From: Pseudomonadota bacterium
Lineage (GTDB): Bacteria; Desulfobacterota; Desulfobulbia; Desulfobulbales; Desulfocapsaceae
DNA: 64,000 nucleotides
Direction of reading: 5' to 3'
Assembly: GCA_018820855.1 (NCBI GenBank)
Contig: JAHJNL010000067.1
Span: forward strand, 57,129 to 121,128
In this document: positions 9,093-17,032 of the stretch, piece after piece
Layout of the letters: every line of letters begins with the position of its first letter
How positions within the stretch are numbered: the stretch's first letter is position 1
Notes under the pieces: generated by a model
Databases searched by the model: none
Seen by the model: the letters and a program-made list of their open reading frames with translations, nothing else
Told to the model about the DNA's origin: nothing
Translations under genes and position numbers: made by a program

Positions 9093-9485
9093 ATGAAAAT
9101 AGCAAAAATAATTCTTATGTCGCTGGTAATCGCCCTGGCAAGCACCAGCCTTGGCATGGCAGCCGGATCAGTGCAGGTGAATCAGTCCGTCTATGTCTCC
9201 GCAGAAGTCAAAAACACTCAGGACTATGACCTGCAGGCTGCCGTCAAACTTTTAGGCTATGACAATGTCGGCAATGCCGTAGGCCATGTCTGCCGTGAAG
9301 TAACTCTGCCGGCAAACGACACTATCACCGTGACCTATCGCTGGCGGGCTCCGGCCTACAAGACCGGTCTCTACTGGTCATCCAAGGTCGATATCGACGG
9401 TTCCTGCACCAACCATGACGGTGATGACTCGGACAGTGACAGCGACAGTGACAGTGATGGAGACAGTGACGACAGTGACGATTAA
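9093..9485 (+). CDS. Small secreted protein with Asp/Ser-repeat tail
   Basis: 130 residues: signal peptide (cleavage after GMAA), a ~85-residue beta-rich body resembling an Ig-like strand pattern (VYVSAEVKNTQDYDL, LPANDTITVTYRW) with two cysteines, then a tail of about 18 alternating Asp/Ser/Gly residues. The tail is encoded by an imperfect GACAGT-type repeat at about 9426-9482, a stretch prone to slippage. A strong GGAGGAATATA ribosome site precedes ATG 9093, and the gene follows the secreted protein by 48 bases. Such tails act as extended, acidic, calcium-binding spacers in surface proteins; whether this one does is unknown. Not a recognised family. Confidence 0.7.
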   Translation: MKIAKIILMSLVIALASTSLGMAAGSVQVNQSVYVSAEVKNTQDYDLQAAVKLLGYDNVGNAVGHVCREVTLPANDTITVTYRWRAPAYKTGLYWSSKVDIDGSCTNHDGDDSDSDSDSDSDGDSDDSDD

Positions 9486-9545
9486 TCAAGATCGTTCAAG
9501 AGTCCGGGGGCTTGTTAATCCGTATCAGGACCTCTAACACATTTA

Positions 9546-9577
9546 CCCCTTTCCGGTCTTCAAGGACCGGAAAGGGG
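9546..9577 (+). terminator. Rho-independent terminator
   Basis: A perfect 13-bp stem CCCCTTTCCGGTC / GACCGGAAAGGGG with a six-base loop TTCAAG, followed by GATTTT. It closes the 7602-9485 transcript. Confidence 0.8.
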
Positions 9578-9647
9578 GATTTTCAGTTTCTGCTTATTGC
9601 ATCACAGATGCGTTATCCCTTTAACATCACATGAAAAGGAGGGTGCC

Positions 9648-10958
9648 ATGAATGAGCCTCAGAGAAATGCCATAATTCCTGAGAAAGATTGGGCAGGGAT
9701 GACAGCAACCATTTTTTTTGTCGGGATCATCTCTCTCTTTATTGTCCTGGCAGCTAAGTTTCCGCAGGGCTATCTCTTCGCCACCTATGAAGATCTGCCC
9801 GGAGAATGGACCCAGGCCTTCTTCTTTGCGACAACCCTCATCATTTCTCTTCTCCTTACCTGCCACACACATACCAATCGTCTTTTTTTTGCTCTTCTGG
9901 CCCTGGCCTGTTTCTATGTGGTCGGCGAGGAAATTTCCTGGGGTCAGCGTTTGTTGTCCCTTCCAAGCCCGGAGTTTTTCCAGCGCCATAATCTCCAGCA
10001 GGAGCTGAACCTCCACAACTTTCTCACCGGCCCAACAGCCACCTGGAAAAAAAGAATCATTGAGATATGTCTTGTTGCCGGCCTGATAGGATATGGCCTG
10101 CTCTACCCTCTCCTGCAGAGGCGCGGCAATAGACTGGCGCAATGGCTGGCAGACCATGGCCTTCCTGTGCCGCCCCTCTACCTCAGCCCCTATTTTGTCA
10201 CAGGAGCTCTTTGTGAAGTACGTCTCTTTTCATTTAATGAGGCCGAGATCGCGGAGCTCCTCATTGCCATGGCCCTGGCCTTTCTAACCCTTCACCATTT
10301 CCTCCTGAACCAGAAAGGCCAGGGACATGCTACTCAGTGGTTACCGGCAACAGCAATGGTCGGAATAGTTTTTGTCTGTCTCATTGGGGCGGGATCGGTG
10401 AGCTGGTATTGCTGGAAGTCGGCTGGGCTGCATGAGCAGATGGAGAATCGTATCACAGCCGGTCAGAAAAAATTTGCTCAGCGCTATTACCGTTATGGCG
10501 ATTGGCAGAATGCGGCCGCTCTGTATGAGGCCCTTCTCAGCAAGGACCCTGATAACAGGGCCCTGTTACGTAGCCTTGCGCAAACGTATAAAGAGACAGG
10601 AGATGAACAGAACTTCCTTGCCACCAACGGCAAGGCCATTCGCCTTGACATGATTCATTATAGCCGCGACCCTCGGCAGATAGCAGTGAATCTCTCTCTC
10701 TTTCAGAGCTTTCAGCAAAACGGTAAAGAGGAGAAAGCCCGGTTGCATTTGACCAGGGCCATGCAGGAGAGCCGTGACAAAGTGCTATTGGAGCCCTATA
10801 ACGCCGGGAGTTTTTACTGGTACGGCCAGTGCCTGCAGGCCTCAGGTGATACGGCCGCAGCCAAAGAACAGTTTGCCCGGGCCGTATCCATGAAACCTAC
10901 ATCAAAGAAGTACCTCCAAGCCTATCGCAAAAGCCTGCAGGGGGGAAAAAAAAGTTAA
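9648..10958 (+). CDS. Membrane protein with C-terminal TPR domain
   Basis: 436 residues from ATG 9648, chosen because AAAAGGAGGGTGCC stands directly before it; an in-frame ATG 51 bases upstream lacks this site. The N-terminal ~270 residues hold about seven hydrophobic segments with a charged loop carrying EEISWGQRLL. The C-terminal ~160 residues are tetratricopeptide-like (YRYGDWQNAAALYEALL, then LAQTYKETGDEQ, then AKEQFARAVSMKP). Such TPRs usually dock protein partners on the cytoplasmic or periplasmic face. The membrane half matches no family I can name. It stands alone between a terminator and a convergent gene. Confidence 0.7.
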   Translation: MNEPQRNAIIPEKDWAGMTATIFFVGIISLFIVLAAKFPQGYLFATYEDLPGEWTQAFFFATTLIISLLLTCHTHTNRLFFALLALACFYVVGEEISWGQRLLSLPSPEFFQRHNLQQELNLHNFLTGPTATWKKRIIEICLVAGLIGYGLLYPLLQRRGNRLAQWLADHGLPVPPLYLSPYFVTGALCEVRLFSFNEAEIAELLIAMALAFLTLHHFLLNQKGQGHATQWLPATAMVGIVFVCLIGAGSVSWYCWKSAGLHEQMENRITAGQKKFAQRYYRYGDWQNAAALYEALLSKDPDNRALLRSLAQTYKETGDEQNFLATNGKAIRLDMIHYSRDPRQIAVNLSLFQSFQQNGKEEKARLHLTRAMQESRDKVLLEPYNAGSFYWYGQCLQASGDTAAAKEQFARAVSMKPTSKKYLQAYRKSLQGGKKS

Positions 10959-11030
10959 CCGGTATGGACCTATCCATGACAACTCAATAAAAGAGACAGC
11001 ATTGTACTGGCAGCCTTTCGGGAAAATCAG

Positions 11031-11059
11031 AAAAAAACCTGATGTTCCTCCTCAGGAAC
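11031..11059 (-). terminator. Probable Rho-independent terminator of the minus-strand MBL gene
   Basis: Read on the minus strand, GTTCCT-GAGG-AGGAAC forms a six-bp hairpin eight bases beyond the gene's stop. A run of seven T follows six bases after the stem. Confidence 0.5.
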
Positions 11060-11066
11060 GATTCCC

Positions 11067-12476
11067 TCAAACTTCAAAACTTGTGTGCAGATCGGGTATT
11101 TCAATATGCGGAAAGCCCAATTTGTCTGTCAGGTTGTTTTTAAGGGTGAGGGCCGCCTCTTCTTCTCCGTGCACGATAAATGTACGTTCCGGTTTTTTCT
11201 GCATGGCTGCAGCAAATTCCAGCAATTCATCCTGATCAGCATGCCCGCTGAACCCTGTAAGTATTTCTATTTTGGCCCTCACCGGAAAGGGCTCGCCAAA
11301 AATATTTACTTCTCTAGCACCCTCGACAATTTTCCGACCGAGGGTATAAGGCGCCTGCCAGCCTGTAACGAGAATAGTATTGCGCTTGTCAGAAATACGA
11401 CGCCTCAAATGATGGAGAATACGGCCATGTTCCATCATGCCGCTGGCCGATATTATCACTGAAGATTCTTTGCGAAAATTAAGCGCCTTTGATTCCTCAA
11501 CAGTTTTGGTAAAATGGAGAGAATTGAAAGCAAAGGGATTATCGTCTCCGTTTTTCTCCATAAAGTCGAGTATCTCCTCGTCATATATTTCAGGATGCAT
11601 CTGAAATATATCGGTAACGTTAGTGGCCATAGGACTGTCTATGAAAACCTGCATGGCGGGAATATCCCTTTTCACGTAGAGCTTGTTCAGAGAATAAATA
11701 AGCTGCTGGGTTCGCCCTACGGCAAAGGCCGGAATAACCAGAGAACCGCCACGATTATAGGTGTCAGTGATGATACGCTCCAGCTCCCGATCCGAATCAG
11801 GATAAGGAGGGTGAGTTCTGTTGCCGTAGGTGCTTTCCATGATCAGGATATCTGCCCCCTCTGTCAGTGGTACAGGATCACGAATAATAGGTATGCCTTT
11901 TCTGCCGATGTCTCCACTGAACACGAGACGCCTGTCTTTACCTGTGTCCCTGTCCTGGATATCAAGTACCACGTGAGCGCTGCCCAAGAGATGACCGGCA
12001 TCGATAAAGGTAAGAAAGATACCAGGGAAAATTTCTTTCCGGCGATTATAGTCAATAGTGACAAACTGGCGAGAAGCCTGACCCGCATCTGCGGGGGTGT
12101 ACAGCGGTTCGAAGAGATTCTGTTTATTTTTTTCCCTGCGTTTATTGGCAAACTCAACATCCCGTACCTGGATACGGGCACTGTCCTGAAGCATAATTGC
12201 GCACAAATCCCGTGTCGCCGAAGTAGAATAGATATCTCCGTCGAAACCGTTTTTCACAAGACAGGGTATGTTACCACTATGGTCAATGTGGGCATGTGAA
12301 AGAATGACCGCATCGATTGCACCTCCCTTGCAGAACCCCTGCCTGTTCATCTCAAAGGCCTCTTTTCGTTTACCTTGAAAGAGGCCACAATCCAGCAAAA
12401 TGGAATAGCCATTGGCCTGGATAAGATGCTGTGAGCCGGTAACAGTTTTTGCCGCACCATGAAAGCTAAGCTTCAT
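11067..12476 (-). CDS. Beta-CASP metallo-beta-lactamase (RNase-like) protein
   Basis: Probable zinc-dependent nuclease of the CPSF73/RNase J-like (COG1236) group, 469 residues. The metal motif HAHIDH is at residues 61-66. Further metal ligands are likely in AGHLLGSAHV and FSGDIGRKG. The beta-CASP insert holds ESTYGNRTHP and VIPAFAVGRTQQ, and the end has FSGHADQDEL. The ATG has a GAGGAACA ribosome site. It is transcribed alone, convergent with the TPR protein gene and divergent from the sulfate permease. The family processes RNA ends or degrades RNA in the cytoplasm; the specific substrate here is unknown. Confidence 0.88.
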   Translation of the reverse strand: MKLSFHGAAKTVTGSQHLIQANGYSILLDCGLFQGKRKEAFEMNRQGFCKGGAIDAVILSHAHIDHSGNIPCLVKNGFDGDIYSTSATRDLCAIMLQDSARIQVRDVEFANKRREKNKQNLFEPLYTPADAGQASRQFVTIDYNRRKEIFPGIFLTFIDAGHLLGSAHVVLDIQDRDTGKDRRLVFSGDIGRKGIPIIRDPVPLTEGADILIMESTYGNRTHPPYPDSDRELERIITDTYNRGGSLVIPAFAVGRTQQLIYSLNKLYVKRDIPAMQVFIDSPMATNVTDIFQMHPEIYDEEILDFMEKNGDDNPFAFNSLHFTKTVEESKALNFRKESSVIISASGMMEHGRILHHLRRRISDKRNTILVTGWQAPYTLGRKIVEGAREVNIFGEPFPVRAKIEILTGFSGHADQDELLEFAAAMQKKPERTFIVHGEEEAALTLKNNLTDKLGFPHIEIPDLHTSFEV

Positions 12477-12934
12477 TGTATGTTCCTCTCTGCTGCAAGT
12501 ATAATTTTACTATAGACAGCAGTTGACCTTGACTGCTGCCCTGAGAACAGATGCTGCCTTGCCTGTATTTGAAAATAAATAGCCACGAGCTTACGTTGGC
12601 CGAACCGCAAGACCTTAAGATAGGCCGGTTTACCCGTTTCAGGTGTTGGCCTGATTTGGCCTTTCCTGATGCCAGGTTGCGCTCTAACAACAAATAAGAT
12701 ACTTTAAAAAAAACAACAACTCTAGGTTTGTTATCAAGACAAATACTGACCATCTTGATATAATCCTTGTAAATAAGGAAGTTGACATACAGATTACACG
12801 ACTGCAGATACTCGATTCGAATCTTCGCAAGAATGACATTTCATAAATGCAGCGCTATTCTCCAACGAAGACGAGAGCCAGGGCAGTAGCAGCAAAAGCT
12901 TGATCAAGAGCCACTAACAAACAATAGTGATTTC
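12477..12934. other. Divergent intergenic region, no gene
   Basis: 458 bases between two divergent genes. A short antisense frame at 12466-12753 has no family resemblance and no ribosome site. A TTGACA with a poor -10 lies near 12782 facing the permease gene; otherwise nothing is recognised. Confidence 0.5.
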
Positions 12935-14704
12935 ATGTCTGCACAAAATCCGAAGTCAATGCCTTCGTCAATCTGGGGCCGTTTTTTTCCTTTCCTGCTC
13001 TGGCTGAAAGGCTATACCTCTCAGGACTTTCGCAGTGATGGCCTGGCTGGTTTGACCGTTGCCGTGGTCCTCATCCCCCAGTCAATGGCCTATGCCATGC
13101 TCGCTGGTATGCCACCCGTATACGGCCTTTATGCCGCCACCATAACCCCTGTTATCGGTGCGCTCTGGGGCAGCCTGCGCCAGCTTGGAACCGGCCCGAT
13201 CGCCATTATGAGCCTCCTGGTGCTTACTACCTTGAGTCCGTTTGCCGAACCAGGGTCGGCAGAATATATTTCCCTTGCCTTTGTTCTCTCCTTCATGGTC
13301 GGTGTACTCTACTTTCTTCTGGGTATTCTGCGCATGGGACTGATCATGTCCTTTATCTCCCACTCCTCCGTCAAAGGTTTCACCGCTGCTGCCGCCATCA
13401 TCATCATTTCCACCCAGCTTCCTCACTTCCTGGGTGTTTCAGTTGAGAAACATGAATACACCCTGCCCATGTTAATCAATATTATCCGTGAGCTTCCTCA
13501 CTTAAATCCCCATACATTTGCAATTGGCATTGTTTCCTTCTTTACAATTTCCATCATAAAACGTCTGAGTAAAACCATGCCGGCAAGTTTAATCGCCCTG
13601 GTGATAGCCACTGCTGCATTGATGATATTCGACCTCGAGCAAAAGAGTGTTGCCGTCATAGGTGAAATTCCGATTGGTTTACCAAGCTTCGCCATACCCC
13701 ATGTCACCTTTTCACTGCTCAGCAGCCTTGCAGGCCCAACAGTGGTCATTGCCCTGGTCAGCTTTGCAGAAACCTATTCAGTGGGGAAGGCCATATCCAT
13801 TAAAAGCAAACAGAAAGTGGATGTTGACCAGGAATTTATTGGCCAGGGACTTGCGAATCTCATAGGCTCCTTCTTTCACTGTTACCCGGTCAGTGGTTCT
13901 TTTTCACGTTCAGCAATCAATTATGCCGCCGGTGCCAAAACAGGCATCTCCAGTATTGTATCGAGCCTGTTTGTTGTCCTGTCCCTGCTTTTTCTCACGC
14001 CGCTATTTACCAATATCCCAAAAGCCGCGCTTGCAGCACTTGTTATCAACGCAGTGCTTCTCCTCTTCAACCCCAAAGAGGTTTTTGCCCTGTTAAAGAA
14101 AAATCGACATGACGGCATCGTTGCCGTCACAGTTTTTATCATGGCACTTGTCATCAAACCTGATTACGCCCTGCTCCTGGGAGTCATGATGTCTCTCATT
14201 TTTTTCCTCTGGAAAACCATGCACCCGAGCATCGTCCGAATAACCAAAGATCCGGAACTCAATATGTTTGTGGACGGTGATCTCACGAAAAAACCGGATT
14301 GTCCGCAAATTCTGCAGTTACGCATAGACAGTGAAATTTATTTCGGAAATGCCCAGTTTTTTGCCGAGCACATCCTTGAGCGTCTGGAAGAATCTTCCTC
14401 TGCTGTCAGATATCTCCTTCTCGATTTTCAAGCAGTGAACTTTATCGACATTACCGGCATTGATGAACTGCGTGTACTTATGGAAGACATCAAAAGCAGA
14501 GGGGTCCAGCCGGCATTTATAAATATCACCCCGCCAGTGGAGAAGGTTTTCATCTCTTCCGGTCTGATGAATGACATTGATCCCACCCTGATTTTTGACG
14601 GCAAGGGCACGGCAACCAAACAGCTTTTAATTCACCTTGATCAAGATTACTGTAAAAGCACATGCCAAAATACTCTGTTCCAGGAGTGTATCACTCTAAA
14701 ATGA
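12935..14704 (+). CDS. SulP-family anion (sulfate) permease with STAS domain
   Basis: Inner-membrane anion transporter of 589 residues, about 10-12 helices. The SulP signature is near residues 45-70 (VLIPQSMAYAMLAGMPPVYG), and the sequence YPVSGSFSRSAINYAAGAKTG follows in the transport core. The cytoplasmic C-terminus (~440-560) is a STAS domain (YLLLDFQAVNFIDITGID), the usual regulatory module. In a sulfate-using anaerobe sulfate is the natural candidate substrate, but SulP members also carry bicarbonate, so this is not proven. The acyl-CoA synthetase genes follow in the same direction after a 63-base gap. No clear ribosome site precedes ATG 12935. Confidence 0.88.
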   Translation: MSAQNPKSMPSSIWGRFFPFLLWLKGYTSQDFRSDGLAGLTVAVVLIPQSMAYAMLAGMPPVYGLYAATITPVIGALWGSLRQLGTGPIAIMSLLVLTTLSPFAEPGSAEYISLAFVLSFMVGVLYFLLGILRMGLIMSFISHSSVKGFTAAAAIIIISTQLPHFLGVSVEKHEYTLPMLINIIRELPHLNPHTFAIGIVSFFTISIIKRLSKTMPASLIALVIATAALMIFDLEQKSVAVIGEIPIGLPSFAIPHVTFSLLSSLAGPTVVIALVSFAETYSVGKAISIKSKQKVDVDQEFIGQGLANLIGSFFHCYPVSGSFSRSAINYAAGAKTGISSIVSSLFVVLSLLFLTPLFTNIPKAALAALVINAVLLLFNPKEVFALLKKNRHDGIVAVTVFIMALVIKPDYALLLGVMMSLIFFLWKTMHPSIVRITKDPELNMFVDGDLTKKPDCPQILQLRIDSEIYFGNAQFFAEHILERLEESSSAVRYLLLDFQAVNFIDITGIDELRVLMEDIKSRGVQPAFINITPPVEKVFISSGLMNDIDPTLIFDGKGTATKQLLIHLDQDYCKSTCQNTLFQECITLK

Positions 14705-14767
14705 CATGGCAGACAAGACACAATTCCGGCAACTCACACCATGACGGTGTTCCCCAAGGAAGACAGC

Positions 14768-16135
14768 ATGAATCTTCAACCTCTGTTTGCACCTAAAAGC
14801 CTGGCTGTATGCGGCGTTTCCCTTACCAACGACAACCATCCGGCCAATGTAATTTATAATAAAAACCTTTTGCGTTTCCCTGTTAACGTCTATCCCGTAA
14901 ATCCCAGGGGAGGGACTATTCGGGGTGAAAAGGTTTATACGGCTATTGATCAGATAGACAGTGATGTTGATCTGGCGGTAATCGTCGTACGGGCGGAACA
15001 CGTTCCGGAAATAATCAAACAATGTATAAGAAAAAAAGTGAGAGGTGCCGTTGTCATATCCGGTGGGTTTGCCGAGGCAGGGAGGCAGGATCTGCAGGCT
15101 CAACTCGTCGAAATCGCCTCAAGGGCAGATTTTCCCTTTATCGGGCCTAACTGTCTGGGAATATATGCTCCGTCCCAGGTGGATACCTTTTTTCTGCCCA
15201 GTGAGCGAATGGTCTACCCGGGTAAGGGCAAAGTTGCCATAATCAGCCAGAGTGGCGGTATTCTTGTTGATCTCCTGGTAAAATTCGCAGGAGAAGGCAT
15301 AGGACTCTCCCTGGCTGTCAGTATCGGCAATAAAGCCCTGGTCAAAGAGGAACAGCTCCTGCAGTTCCTGGCCAAAGATCCGACAACATCGGTTATAGCG
15401 TTTTATATTGAAGGATTCGGGAAGAATGAAGGACGCAAGTTTGTTCATGCAGCACGAAAATGTAAGAAACCGGTTATAGTTATGAAGGCGGGCAAAACCA
15501 CCGGCGGCCAGAGAGCTGTTTCAAGCCATACAGCCTCGTTAGCCGGTGATTACAAGGTACTGTCCGACATCTTTGCTCAGTATGGCATCGTTGAGGCAAG
15601 AAACGAACAGGAACTGCTTTCCTTTTGCGAATCTTTAAGCAGCTACCCGAATTCTTCAGCAAAAAAGATCGGCATCATTACCGGCAGCGGAGGTCACGGT
15701 GCCATGGCAGTTGATGCATGCCTGGGCCACGGTCTGGAGGTGCCACTGTTGCCGGACGCTGAGCAAAAATCCTTACGAGATTCCCTTTCCCCAAGCATTC
15801 GACCCATTGCCGCCACAGACAACCCCATTGATCTCACCGGCAGTGCTGTAGAGGATGATTTTGCCATTGCCACCTCTGCCCTGCTCGATTCCTCGGAAGT
15901 TGATTGCGTTCTGGTTCTGCTTCTCCCCTATCTGCCGGGAATTTCTTCCGATCTCAGCGCCCGCATAAGCCAGCTCGCGCAAAAAACCAAGAAGCCGCTG
16001 ATCGCCTACGTACCGCATGTGGAAAGATATCGGATGCTTATCGAAGGATTCGAGTTCAACAAGGTGCCGGTCTCACCATCTATCGAAGGCGCAGTATTGA
16101 TGGTCGAAGCACTGCGAAGGAGATCATCATGCTAA
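14768..16135 (+). CDS. ADP-forming acyl-CoA synthetase, alpha subunit
   Basis: CoA-binding and ligase part of an ADP-forming acetyl/acyl-CoA synthetase, which conserves the thioester energy of acyl-CoA as ATP. About 455 residues. The CoA-binding Rossmann domain begins FAPKSLAVCGVS. A ligase domain follows with FIGPNCLGIYAP and IISQSGGILVDLL. The phospho-histidine loop is SSHTASLAGD. ATG 14768 is chosen because AAGGAAGAC precedes it; an earlier in-frame ATG at 14741 lacks such a site. The ATP-grasp beta subunit overlaps its end by seven bases. The substrate acid cannot be read. Confidence 0.88.
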   Translation: MNLQPLFAPKSLAVCGVSLTNDNHPANVIYNKNLLRFPVNVYPVNPRGGTIRGEKVYTAIDQIDSDVDLAVIVVRAEHVPEIIKQCIRKKVRGAVVISGGFAEAGRQDLQAQLVEIASRADFPFIGPNCLGIYAPSQVDTFFLPSERMVYPGKGKVAIISQSGGILVDLLVKFAGEGIGLSLAVSIGNKALVKEEQLLQFLAKDPTTSVIAFYIEGFGKNEGRKFVHAARKCKKPVIVMKAGKTTGGQRAVSSHTASLAGDYKVLSDIFAQYGIVEARNEQELLSFCESLSSYPNSSAKKIGIITGSGGHGAMAVDACLGHGLEVPLLPDAEQKSLRDSLSPSIRPIAATDNPIDLTGSAVEDDFAIATSALLDSSEVDCVLVLLLPYLPGISSDLSARISQLAQKTKKPLIAYVPHVERYRMLIEGFEFNKVPVSPSIEGAVLMVEALRRRSSC

Positions 16136-16815
16136 GCAAAATCAGAGAGATTCTCTCCGCAGCAGCCATTCATTACGGCTGGGTAATGGAACCGGATGCC
16201 AAAAATATTCTGCAACTGGCAGGAATCGATGTTCCCGTTTCCTGCTGGGCCAAAACCCCGGAAGAAGCGCTTGCATTTGCAGCGAAACAGGGTTATCCGT
16301 TGGCAATGAAGGTTGTTTCCCCCCAAATACTTCATAAATCGGATGTGGGTGGCGTGATTGTTGGAATCAATACCAATGAATCACTACTTGCCGGGTTTGA
16401 AAAAATGACCCGGCTGCAGGGCTTTGCCGGCGTACTTATTGAGGAAATGTTGCAAGGGATTGAACTCATCGTAGGCGCCAAAATTGACTTTCAATTTGGC
16501 CCGGTGGTAATGTTGGGTATTGGCGGTGTAAGTGTTGAAATCTACCAGGATACTGTTATTCGCATGGCACCGGTTGCAAGAAACGATGTCGAATCAATGG
16601 TGGCACACCTCAAGGCACGCACCCTTCTCGAAGGATTCCGCGGAGCAAAACCAATCAATTTGGCAGCCCTGACCAATCTGATGATTATCTTTTCTCAACT
16701 GGTGACTGATTTATCTGATGACATTGAATCCATCGATCTAAACCCGGTTCTCTGCAATGAAGAACGGTGTGTTGCTGCTGATGCAAGGATAATACTGCCC
16801 TCTTCAAGGACTTAA
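16129..16815 (+). CDS. ADP-forming acyl-CoA synthetase, beta subunit (ATP-grasp)
   Basis: 228 residues from ATG 16129, which has GAAGGAGAT before it and overlaps the alpha gene. The open frame extends upstream inside the alpha gene, but that part is a shadow. ATP-grasp features are clear: YPLAMKVVSPQILHKSDVGGV, VLIEEMLQG, ELIVGAKIDFQFGPVVMLG and the ending IESIDLNPVLCNE. In fused homologues this domain follows the alpha part; here it is a separate subunit, as in archaeal and some bacterial enzymes. It grasps ATP/ADP and passes phosphate to and from the alpha-subunit histidine. Confidence 0.88.
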   Translation: MLSKIREILSAAAIHYGWVMEPDAKNILQLAGIDVPVSCWAKTPEEALAFAAKQGYPLAMKVVSPQILHKSDVGGVIVGINTNESLLAGFEKMTRLQGFAGVLIEEMLQGIELIVGAKIDFQFGPVVMLGIGGVSVEIYQDTVIRMAPVARNDVESMVAHLKARTLLEGFRGAKPINLAALTNLMIIFSQLVTDLSDDIESIDLNPVLCNEERCVAADARIILPSSRT

Positions 16816-17032
16816 TCACACAACACCCCAGAGAGAAGAGGGCCCGCATCAAAAAATGATCAGGTTACGCTGAGCCATTCACCTGGCTGCTAAGCAAAAA
16901 AACAGCTTACGATGACAAATGAACAGCAATTGAAAATAATGTTTGGTGAAGTTACCGATCAGGACTACTACTCTCAGAGAGTTTGTCTTTGTGTATGAAT
17001 AGCTGTGATATACAGTGGAGAAATAACGATAA

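Noticed and set aside
11514..12299. 261-codon plus-strand frame
   Set aside because: Antisense to the beta-CASP protein with complete metal motifs.
15904..16128. Upstream extension of the acyl-CoA synthetase beta subunit
   Set aside because: The extension lies inside the alpha gene in another frame and does not match the family.
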